Below are positions 1 through 5,051 of a stretch of 5,943 nucleotides of DNA, one piece after another (the stretch's first letter is position 1; the number at the start of each line of letters is the position of its first letter). The stretch spans positions 1 to 5,943 of the forward strand of contig RFFY01000727.1 of NCBI GenBank assembly GCA_003697065.1. Direction: 5' to 3'. Source of the stretch: Actinomyces sp. (GTDB taxonomy: Bacteria; Actinomycetota; Acidimicrobiia; Acidimicrobiales; Aldehydirespiratoraceae). The notes beneath the pieces were generated by a model that did no database searches, was not told the origin of the DNA, and saw only the letters and a program-made list of their open reading frames with translations. The position numbers and the translations under genes are program-made.

Positions 1-275
1 CGGCGCAGGCCGGCGGCCACCTCGGCGATGGCGGTGTCCCAGTCGATCTCCTCGTAGGTGCCGTCGGGGCGGCGACGCAGGGGCCGGGTGAGGCGGCTCC
101 TGTTGTTCTGGTAGTGGTCGATGCGCAGGCCCTTCTCGCACGTGTAACCGGCCGAGGCGACATGGGCCTTGTTGCCCCGGACACGGGTGATGCGCCGCCC
201 CTCGAGGCGGACCTCGAGGCCGCAGTTGGCCGAACACAGCACACAGGCGGTCTTGTGCCACTCGGGCGTCGTCAT
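1..275 (-). CDS. Molybdopterin (bis-MGD) oxidoreductase, N-terminal part, runs off left edge
   Basis: The first 91 residues of a formate dehydrogenase/nitrate reductase-type molybdenum enzyme are present. The ATG is at 273-275 on the minus strand, and the frame stays open to the window edge. The N-terminal [4Fe-4S] motif is directly visible: C11, C14 and C18 (CVLCSANC) and then C46 in GYTCEKG, with K48 two residues after the last Cys, as in this superfamily. The family-typical YQN (55-57), RLTRPLRR (61-68) and a WDTAIAE segment (79-85) follow. In this family the cluster passes electrons to or from the Mo/W-bis-MGD cofactor. No Tat signal precedes the cluster, so a cytoplasmic enzyme is likely. 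The substrate cannot be read from this fragment; formate dehydrogenase-like and other oxidoreductase subfamilies share this start. No Shine-Dalgarno is visible, but a -10-like hexamer sits 7 nt upstream, suggesting a leaderless mRNA. It is divergent from the SDR gene at 402. Confidence 0.9.
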   Translation of the reverse strand, partial: MTTPEWHKTACVLCSANCGLEVRLEGRRITRVRGNKAHVASAGYTCEKGLRIDHYQNNRSRLTRPLRRRPDGTYEEIDWDTAIAEVAAGLR

Positions 276-282
276 GGCCGGA

Positions 283-288
283 AGCGTA
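283..288 (-). promoter_or_regulatory. Candidate -10 element for a leaderless molybdopterin oxidoreductase transcript
   Basis: On the minus strand this reads TACGCT, fitting the actinobacterial TANNNT -10 pattern. Seven bases separate it from the ATG at 275, which would place transcription initiation at or within a base of the start codon. The absence of a Shine-Dalgarno upstream of that ATG agrees with this. No good -35 hexamer is seen at 16-18 bp. The call rests on a short motif in GC-rich DNA. Confidence 0.4.
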
Positions 289-318
289 GGTGAGGGGGCC
301 GTGACGTGCCCCTCCGCG

Positions 319-351
319 TCGATCCGCGATTCGGTCGCGGTACCGGATCGA
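319..351. promoter_or_regulatory. Nested inverted repeats, candidate operator in divergent intergenic region
   Basis: Outer arms TCGATCCG (319-326) and CGGATCGA (344-351) are perfect 8-bp complements around a 17-nt centre. Inner arms CCGCGA (324-329) and TCGCGG (335-340) are perfect 6-bp complements around TTCGG; they overlap the left outer arm, so the two pairings exclude each other if formed in single strands. The element lies between two divergent genes and ends 4 bp before a -10-like TACAGT for the SDR gene. That is a position where a bound repressor would block polymerase. The nearby TetR protein is the obvious candidate binder, by inference only. Confidence 0.4.
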
Positions 352-355
352 GGGT

Positions 356-361
356 TACAGT
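356..361 (+). promoter_or_regulatory. Candidate -10 element for the SDR/enoyl-CoA hydratase/TetR cluster
   Basis: TACAGT fits TANNNT, would start RNA near 368, and leaves a leader of about 34 nt containing the Shine-Dalgarno at 389-396. No convincing -35 is present at the expected distance; that space is occupied by the inverted repeats. Confidence 0.4.
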
Positions 362-388
362 CTCCGCCACCGACCATGCTTCCGTTCC

Positions 389-396
389 GGAAAGGA
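389..396 (+). promoter_or_regulatory. Ribosome binding site fixing the SDR start at 402
   Basis: GGAAAGGA lies 5 nt before the ATG at 402. This favours that start over the in-frame GTG at 306 and the ATG at 411, the latter being too far from this site. Confidence 0.6.
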
Positions 397-401
397 CCCC
401 C

Positions 402-1181
402 ATGCCCCGGATGAATCTCGCCGAGAGCTCCTCGATCGTCACCGGCGGGGCGTCGGGCATCGGCGAGGCCTGCGCCCGCCAGCTCGCCGCCGCCGGATCC
501 CGCGTCGTCGTCGCCGACCTGAACGAGGAGAAGGGTCAGGCCGTCGCCTCCGAACTCGGGGGGCTCTTCGTGCGTTGCGACGTCTCCAGCACCGACGACG
601 CCGACGCCGCCGTGGCCGCCGCCTCGGAGATGGGGCCCCTGCGGGCCCTGGTGAACTCCGCCGGCATCGGCTACGCCGCCCGCACCATCGACCGCAACAA
701 CGTGCCGATGGATCTGGGCCGTTTCGAGTTCGTGATCCGGGTGAACCTCATCGGGACGTTCAACATGTTGAGCCGTTCGGCGGCGGCCATGGCGGCGACC
801 GAGCCCCTCGACGAGGATGGCACCCGGGGTGCCATCGTGAACATGGCCTCCGCCGCCGCCTTCGACGGCCAGATCGGCCAGGCGGCCTACTCGGCCTCCA
901 AGGGGGGCGTGGTCGGCATGACCCTGCCCGTGGCCCGTGACCTGTCGGCGGTCGGCATCCGGGTCAACACCATCGCCCCCGGCCTCATCGACACTCCCAT
1001 CTACGGCGAGGGTGAGGCGTCCGAGGCGTTCAAGGCCCACCTCGGCCAGAGCGTGCTGTTCCCCAAGCGTCTCGGCACGGCCGAGGAGCTGGCCTTCATG
1101 GTCATGGAGTGCATCACCAACCCCTACATGAACGCCGAGACCATCCGGGTCGACGGCGGCATCCGTATGCCCCCCAAGTGA
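402..1181 (+). CDS. HSD17B10-like short-chain dehydrogenase (probable 3-hydroxyacyl-CoA dehydrogenase)
   Basis: This is a 259-residue classical SDR, normal length for the family. Visible elements are the Rossmann motif TGGASGIG (14-21), D39 at the end of beta-2 (predicts NAD+ rather than NADP+), NSAG (85-88, a variant of NNAG), N115, and the catalytic S150, Y163 and K167 in YSASK, with Ser-Tyr spacing of 13. The stretch from about 143 to 194 (FDGQIGQAAYSASKGG, GMTLPVARDL, TIAPGL) and the C-terminal VDGGIRMPPK closely resemble human HSD17B10 and its bacterial relatives. Those enzymes oxidise 3-hydroxyacyl-CoA, including 2-methyl-3-hydroxybutyryl-CoA, to 3-ketoacyl-CoA. The likely role is the third step of beta-oxidation or branched acyl-CoA catabolism, in the cytoplasm. 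An enoyl-CoA hydratase follows after 52 nt and could supply its substrate. Some relatives also act on hydroxysteroids, so the exact substrate is open. The start was chosen from the Shine-Dalgarno. Confidence 0.9.
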   Translation: MPRMNLAESSSIVTGGASGIGEACARQLAAAGSRVVVADLNEEKGQAVASELGGLFVRCDVSSTDDADAAVAAASEMGPLRALVNSAGIGYAARTIDRNNVPMDLGRFEFVIRVNLIGTFNMLSRSAAAMAATEPLDEDGTRGAIVNMASAAAFDGQIGQAAYSASKGGVVGMTLPVARDLSAVGIRVNTIAPGLIDTPIYGEGEASEAFKAHLGQSVLFPKRLGTAEELAFMVMECITNPYMNAETIRVDGGIRMPPK

Positions 1182-1225
1182 TCCCCCCGGCACCCCGTCC
1201 CCCACGAGAACACCGAGCACCCCGC

Positions 1226-1231
1226 GAGGAG
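1226..1231 (+). promoter_or_regulatory. Ribosome binding site of the enoyl-CoA hydratase gene
   Basis: GAGGAG is the only strong Shine-Dalgarno between the SDR stop and the hydratase coding region. It sits just before the CTG at 1234 (2 nt after the motif, or 4 nt if GAGG alone is taken as the pairing core). That is closer than usual but far better placed for 1234 than for the ATG at 1330, about 98 nt away. Confidence 0.5.
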
Positions 1232-1233
1232 AC

Positions 1234-2013
1234 CTGAGCGACGCCACCGACACCGACGCCGCGGCACCGGCCGTTCTCACCGAACGGCGGGGCCGCGTCC
1301 TGCTGATCACCCTCAACCGGCCCGAGGCCATGAACGCCATCAACGGAGCCCTGTCGCGGGGCCTCGTCGCCGCCACCGGGGAACTCGACGACGATCCCGA
1401 TCTCACCGCCGGCGTCCTGACCGGTGCCGGGCGGGGGTTCTGTTCGGGCATGGACCTCAAGGCCTTCGCCCGGGGCGAGGACATCGGTCCGATGATGACC
1501 TTCGTGCGCCAGGGTGCCCGCAAGCCCCTCCTGTGTGCCATCGAGGGTTTCGCCCTCGCCGGGGGCCTGGAGCTGGCCCTCACCTGCGACCTGCTGGTCG
1601 CGGCGCGGGGGGCCCGCTTGGGGATCCCCGAGGTCGGCGTCGGCCTCTTCGCCGCCGGGGCGGGTCTGTTCCGCCTGCCGAGTCGGGTGGGCTACGGCAA
1701 GGCCATGGAGATGGCCCTGACCGCCGATCCCATCACCGCCGAGGAAGCCGCCGAGTACGGCCTCGTGGCCCGCGTGGCCGAGCCCGGTACCGCGGTCGAG
1801 GTGGCCATGGAACTGGCCGAGCGCATCGCCCGCAACGCCCCGCTGGCGGTCGCTGCCTCCAAGCAGATCATCCGGGCCACCCAGGGTCGTACCGAAGACG
1901 AACTGTGGGAGTTCCAGGAGCCCCTGCAGCGGGCCGTGTTCACCTCCGAGGACGCCAAGGAAGGCCCGCGCGCCTTCGCCGAGAAGCGCCCACCGGACTG
2001 GTCGGGCCGCTGA
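1234..2013 (+). CDS. Enoyl-CoA hydratase/isomerase (crotonase family), apparent CTG start
   Basis: Crotonase-family enzyme of 259 residues when read from CTG at 1234, the family's usual length. It hydrates trans-2-enoyl-CoA to 3-hydroxyacyl-CoA, feeding the SDR upstream. Numbered from the CTG: the first beta-strand RVLLITLNRPEAMNAIN (21-37), oxyanion-hole segment GRGFCSGMDL (66-75), AGGLELAL (109-116) with E113, and GIPEVGVGL (130-138) with E133. E113 and E133 sit 20 residues apart, matching the two catalytic glutamates of rat mitochondrial crotonase (Glu144/Glu164), so true hydratase activity is likely. The C-terminus FAEKRPPDWSGR is typical of actinobacterial homologues. Start: the first in-frame ATG is 1330, but using it would delete the conserved first strand. 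No in-frame ATG, GTG or TTG lies between the upstream gene's end and 1330, while CTG at 1234 follows a Shine-Dalgarno and begins (M)SDATDTD. The start is therefore unusual and not certain; the function is clear. Confidence 0.88.
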   Translation: MSDATDTDAAAPAVLTERRGRVLLITLNRPEAMNAINGALSRGLVAATGELDDDPDLTAGVLTGAGRGFCSGMDLKAFARGEDIGPMMTFVRQGARKPLLCAIEGFALAGGLELALTCDLLVAARGARLGIPEVGVGLFAAGAGLFRLPSRVGYGKAMEMALTADPITAEEAAEYGLVARVAEPGTAVEVAMELAERIARNAPLAVAASKQIIRATQGRTEDELWEFQEPLQRAVFTSEDAKEGPRAFAEKRPPDWSGR

Positions 2014-2054
2014 CCGCACCGGTGGCGACACAGCGGTGACGGCGACCCCGACGC

Positions 2055-2062
2055 GGACGAGG
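2055..2062 (+). promoter_or_regulatory. Ribosome binding site of the TetR gene
   Basis: GGACGAGG lies 5 nt before the ATG at 2068 and supports that start. Confidence 0.45.
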
Positions 2063-2067
2063 CGGCG

Positions 2068-2709
2068 ATGAGTGCGCCCCTGTCGCCGTCGGTCCGCTCC
2101 CTGCTCGCCGGTGCGCCCCGGCCCCTGCTGTCGCGCACCGCCGAGGGACGCCTGGGTCCGCGTCACCGCCAACTCCTCGACGATCTCGAGGCCCTCTTCC
2201 GCGCCCGAGGTTTCGCCGATTTCACCGTGGGCGGCCTCGCCGACGCCCTCGGCTGCTCGCGCCGCACCCTCTACGAGATCGCCCCCTCCAAGGAGCAGCT
2301 GGTGCTGCTCGTGCTCGACCGCTTCCTGCACCGCCTCGGTCGGGCTGCCCTCGAGCGCATCGATCCCGACACCCCCCTGGCGGAGCAGATCCGGGACTAC
2401 GTGATCGGCGGGGTCGAACTCCGTCTCGCCGACGCCCTGGTCGAAGACCTCGCCGAGGACGCACCCGCCCGTCGTCTCGTCGACCGCCACGTCGAGTTCT
2501 CCCGAACCGTGGTGGAGCGCCTCGTCGAGCGGGGCATCCGGGCCGGGGAGCTCCGCCCGGTGAACGCCCCCGTGGCGGCCGCCGTCATCACCGCCTCGGC
2601 CTTCCATCTCGCCCGGCCCCGGATGCCGGCGCGGACGGGCCTGGAGCTGTCCGACGCCCTCGCCGAGGTCTGCGATGTCGTCCTGCAGGGCCTCCTCCCC
2701 CGCCCCTGA
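2068..2709 (+). CDS. TetR-family transcriptional regulator
   Basis: A 213-residue protein of typical TetR length. The N-terminal DNA-binding domain spans roughly residues 33-80: helix 1 (HRQLLDDLEALFRARGF), then the helix-turn-helix with FTVGGLADALGCS (52-64) and recognition helix RRTLYEIA (65-72), followed by PSKEQL (73-78), the usual lead into helix 4. A 31-residue tail precedes the domain. The remainder is an alpha-helical ligand/dimer domain with no recognisable ligand motif. It follows the hydratase by 54 nt on the same strand, so it is probably co-transcribed with the SDR and hydratase and represses its own operon. By analogy with TetR regulators of fatty-acid degradation the effector may be an acyl-CoA; that is inference. 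The inverted repeats at 319-351 are the best operator candidate. It is convergent with the SDR gene ending at 2767. Confidence 0.9.
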   Translation: MSAPLSPSVRSLLAGAPRPLLSRTAEGRLGPRHRQLLDDLEALFRARGFADFTVGGLADALGCSRRTLYEIAPSKEQLVLLVLDRFLHRLGRAALERIDPDTPLAEQIRDYVIGGVELRLADALVEDLAEDAPARRLVDRHVEFSRTVVERLVERGIRAGELRPVNAPVAAAVITASAFHLARPRMPARTGLELSDALAEVCDVVLQGLLPRP

Positions 2710-2766
2710 CGACCGGGGCACCCAGCGCGCCGGGACACGCATCGGGCCGGAGCACCCACCGCGGCG

Positions 2767-3510
2767 TCACAGGCGCGTGATCTGACCCCCGTCGACGGCC
2801 ACCACGTGGCCGGTCATCCAGGCCGCCTCGTCGGAGAGCAGGAACAGCACGGGACCCACGTGGTCGTCGGGGTGCCCGAATCGCTTCAGGGCCAGGCTCT
2901 GGCGGAGGGGCTCGCGGAAGGCCTCGGGAACCTGACGGTCGAAGGCGGGGGTCAGGGTCGGACCGGGCGCGATGGCGTTGACGCGGATGCCGCGGGGTCC
3001 GAGTTCGTGGGCGAGAGCAGCGGTGAGGAAGTTCACCCCCGCCTTGGTCAGCCCATAGAACCCCGAGATCCCCATCCACGCCGCCGTCGACGACTGGTTG
3101 ACGATCGATCCACCTCCGCCGGCGGCCATCGGACCGGCCACCGAGCGCACACAGTGGAGGACGCCGAGCAGGTTCACCTTCAGGACACGGTCGAGATAGG
3201 CGAGATCGACGTCGGTCAGCCCCGCCAGCTCCATGTCCCCGAACACCGCCGCGTTGTTCACCAGATGGTCGACCCCGCCGAAGGCCTCGACGGTGGCGGC
3301 GACCATCTCGTCGGTACTGGCGGGGTCGCCGACGTCGACGGTCACGGCCAGGGCCCCCTCCCCGAGCGAGTCGGCCACCCGGCGGGCCCCGTCGCCGTCG
3401 ATGTCGGCCACCACCACCCGGGCACCCTCGGCGTGCAGCCCCCGTGCGTACGCCTCGCCGATCCCGCCTCCGGCCCCGGTCACGATCGCCGTCCGGCCCT
3501 CGAAACGCAT
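2767..3510 (-). CDS. Short-chain dehydrogenase/reductase (SDR), NQSSTAAW-type
   Basis: A 247-residue classical SDR. The start at the ATG at 3508-3510 is set by GGAGG 5 nt upstream; an in-frame start 45 nt further out would only add an Arg-rich tail. Motifs: TGAGGGIG (11-18), D36 after beta-2 (NAD+ preference), NNAA (85-88), N113, NQSSTAAW (138-145), Y152 and K156 in YGLTK, and IAPGP (180-184). The C-terminus FLLSDEAAWMTGHVVAVDGGQ is the standard SDR ending. The active-site Ser lies only 11-12 residues before Tyr152, against about 13 in the upstream SDR; this fits my memory of an actinobacterial subfamily sharing the NQSSTAAW and GFYGL pattern. It probably oxidises or reduces a secondary alcohol/ketone on an alicyclic, steroid-like or acyl-CoA substrate; the sequence does not tell which. 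It is not a recent duplicate of the SDR at 402, because the motifs differ. It is divergent from the propeller-like gene. Confidence 0.9.
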   Translation of the reverse strand: MRFEGRTAIVTGAGGGIGEAYARGLHAEGARVVVADIDGDGARRVADSLGEGALAVTVDVGDPASTDEMVAATVEAFGGVDHLVNNAAVFGDMELAGLTDVDLAYLDRVLKVNLLGVLHCVRSVAGPMAAGGGGSIVNQSSTAAWMGISGFYGLTKAGVNFLTAALAHELGPRGIRVNAIAPGPTLTPAFDRQVPEAFREPLRQSLALKRFGHPDDHVGPVLFLLSDEAAWMTGHVVAVDGGQITRL

Positions 3511-3515
3511 CCCTG

Positions 3516-3520
3516 CCTCC
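3516..3520 (-). promoter_or_regulatory. Ribosome binding site of the minus-strand SDR
   Basis: GGAGG on the minus strand, 5 nt before the ATG at 3510. This is the strongest Shine-Dalgarno in the window and decides the start. Confidence 0.75.
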
Positions 3521-3542
3521 CGTGCTGCCCTCCGTCGCCGCC

Positions 3543-3571
3543 ACGCTACGGGCACCCCGGGCGCCTGTCAG
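3543..3571 (-). promoter_or_regulatory. Candidate promoter (-35 and -10) for the minus-strand SDR
   Basis: On the minus strand CTGACA (3571 to 3566) matches the TTGACA consensus at five of six positions. After exactly 17 bp comes TAGCGT (3548 to 3543), fitting TANNNT. RNA would start near 3536, leaving a leader of about 26 nt that contains the GGAGG. The -35 overlaps the region just upstream of the divergent gene at 3581, so the two genes may share control. Confidence 0.5.
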
Positions 3572-3580
3572 ACTGGCCCC

Positions 3581-4945
3581 ATGAACCCCGGCTCAGAGCC
3601 CACAGCCCTCGACCGCGCCGTCCGTCACCCCGGCTACCACGACTCGGCGTGGCCGGTCGAATGCGGCGGCAACCGTCGCCAGAAGGCTCGGACCGGGCGC
3701 CTCGACGCCGGCTCGGGCCGGGCCCGGGTCGTCACCCGCCGGGACGAGCGCTGGCACGTCATGGCCATCGAGCGCGACCCCGACCAGTGGTACCTGACCG
3801 GCACCCGGCCCGCCTTCACCGGGCCCCCACCCCACGGCTGGGTCGAACGCATCGATCCCGAGACCCTCGAACCCCGGGCCACGTCGCCCGACCTGCCGTG
3901 CGGCGATCACGTCTGGTGCGGAGCCGTGTTGGCCCACGCCGACGGTTCGATCCACGTGATCAACGGCTCCTACCTGCACCGCCTCGACCCCGACACCCTC
4001 GAGGTGCTCGCCGAGCGCCGCCTGCCCGTCGACCACAGCCACAACGGCCTGCTGGCCCTGGCCGACGGCACCCTCGTCACCAAGGACCTGCGCCTGGAGG
4101 GGCAGGGCCCGACGACCATCACCCGCCTGCGCCCCGACACCCTCGAGCTCGTGGGCGACCCTCTCGTCCTGCCGGAGGGGTCCATGGGTCGCATCGCCGC
4201 CGACCTGGTCGACGCCGCCACCGGGCTCGAACACGTCTACGTCCCCGGCACCGACCACGTCTGGCGCCTCGTGGTCGACGGTGACGAACTGATCGTCGAC
4301 GACTGGCGGGCCCGCTACCGCCCCTCCGGCGCCGACGGGGGTCTGGCGTGGGACGCCTGCCTGTCCGACGGCGCCTGCTGGATCATGGACTGCGGCGACG
4401 TGGAGTCGGTGCGCCTCATCCACCGCGCCCACCCCAACGGACGCTTCCCCCGACCCCCGGGCCGCGCCCTGTCGTGGCGCCGCCCCGCTCCCTGGTCGGC
4501 ACCGGTGCGCCTCGTCCGCATCGCCCTCGACGACCCCACCGACGTCCGGGCGGTCGCGGTCACGGGTCACCCGGGGGGCGGGATCATCGCCCCGCCCGTG
4601 CACATCGCCGACCACGACCGGGCCGTGGCCTGGGACTCGATCAACGGGGGCCTGTGCGGCTTCGACACCTCCGAGCCCGACCGGGACCCGGAACCGGTGT
4701 GGCAACTCGAGGTGCGGCCCTCGATGCAGCCGGTCGTGTTCCCCGACTCCGGCGAGCTCGTGATCAACGACTTCACCCCCGCCGGCCGCGACGAGATCGT
4801 CGTCGTCGACCTCGTCGACGGGACCCTGATCGACCGGGTCGACACCGGTTCGCGGATCGCCAACGGCATGTTCCTCAGCGCCGGCGGCCACCGCGACGTC
4901 TACTACTGCACCACGACCATGACCGCCCGGATCGTCTGGGAGTGA
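3581..4945 (+). CDS. Conserved-looking protein of unknown function, predicted beta-propeller
   Basis: A 454-residue protein that I cannot assign to a named family. The first ~60 residues are distinctive, with HPGYHDSAWPVECGGNRRQK at 16-35. After that the protein is built of short beta-rich units. A motif of the form x-x-R-(I/L)-(D/R)-P-(D/E)-T-L-E occurs three times, at residues 88-97, 132-141 and 180-189. The spacing of 44 and 48 residues is the usual length of a propeller blade. Segments such as HSHNGLLALADGTLVTKD (152-169) and the later FPDSGELVINDF and DEIVVVDLVDGTLIDRV also read like blade strands. Cys/His-rich spots (CGDHVWC at 107-113, DHSHN at 151-155, and three Cys in the ACLSDGACWIMDC segment) may mark an active or metal site, by inference only. 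There is no signal peptide or membrane segment, so it is probably cytoplasmic. No Shine-Dalgarno precedes the ATG; CAGACT at 3569-3574 is a weak -10-like hexamer that would give a leaderless mRNA. SMP-30/gluconolactonase-like or quinoprotein-like folds are alternatives. Confidence 0.75.
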   Translation: MNPGSEPTALDRAVRHPGYHDSAWPVECGGNRRQKARTGRLDAGSGRARVVTRRDERWHVMAIERDPDQWYLTGTRPAFTGPPPHGWVERIDPETLEPRATSPDLPCGDHVWCGAVLAHADGSIHVINGSYLHRLDPDTLEVLAERRLPVDHSHNGLLALADGTLVTKDLRLEGQGPTTITRLRPDTLELVGDPLVLPEGSMGRIAADLVDAATGLEHVYVPGTDHVWRLVVDGDELIVDDWRARYRPSGADGGLAWDACLSDGACWIMDCGDVESVRLIHRAHPNGRFPRPPGRALSWRRPAPWSAPVRLVRIALDDPTDVRAVAVTGHPGGGIIAPPVHIADHDRAVAWDSINGGLCGFDTSEPDRDPEPVWQLEVRPSMQPVVFPDSGELVINDFTPAGRDEIVVVDLVDGTLIDRVDTGSRIANGMFLSAGGHRDVYYCTTTMTARIVWE

Positions 4946-4994
4946 GCCGGCGCCGCGCCGCGACCCGGCGGACGAGCCACCCTCGTCGGAGCGG

Positions 4995-5014
4995 CCGGCG
5001 CGCCATCGCGCCGG
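4995..5014. terminator. GC-rich perfect hairpin, possible terminator after the propeller gene
   Basis: CCGGCGCG (4995-5002) pairs perfectly with CGCGCCGG (5007-5014) around a CCAT loop, and two G-T pairs can extend the stem. It lies 49 bp after the propeller stop codon and 37 bp before the YihY start. There is no T-tract, so it would be a U-less actinobacterial-type terminator if it terminates at all. An operator or a chance stem in GC-rich DNA remains possible. Confidence 0.35.
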
Positions 5015-5036
5015 TTCGGCGGGCCGCCCGCCCCAA

Positions 5037-5042
5037 TAGGGT
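5037..5042 (+). promoter_or_regulatory. Candidate -10 element for the YihY-family gene
   Basis: TAGGGT fits TANNNT and ends 9 nt before the ATG at 5052. RNA would begin about 2-4 nt before the start codon, so the transcript would be nearly leaderless. TTCGGC at 5015-5020 is only a poor -35. The same bases could instead act as a weak ribosome binding site (AGGGTGG), so the two readings compete. Confidence 0.35.
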
Positions 5043-5051
5043 GGTGCGACG

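Noticed and set aside
306..401. Upstream GTG start for the HSD17B10-like SDR
   Set aside because: The added 32 residues have no SDR features and would cover the inverted repeats and the -10-like element, while ATG 402 has a good Shine-Dalgarno.
1114..2742. Long minus-strand open frame of 542 codons opposite the hydratase and TetR genes
   Set aside because: Its translation is rich in Gly, Arg, Glu and His with no family motif, while the plus strand encodes two clear families. It is a GC-bias shadow.
2710..2766. Possible bidirectional terminator between the convergent TetR and SDR genes
   Set aside because: No stem longer than a few base pairs and no T-tract could be found; nothing supportable is seen in these 57 bases.
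3233..3580. Upstream in-frame extension of the propeller gene
   Set aside because: It would run antisense through the start and N-terminal half of the SDR gene and its Ser/Thr/Pro-rich translation looks non-coding; the ATG at 3581 is the sensible start.
2806..4284. Plus-strand open frame of 492 codons spanning the minus-strand SDR and the propeller gene
   Set aside because: The first half is antisense to a clear SDR and the second half is an Arg/Pro-rich out-of-frame reading of the propeller gene.
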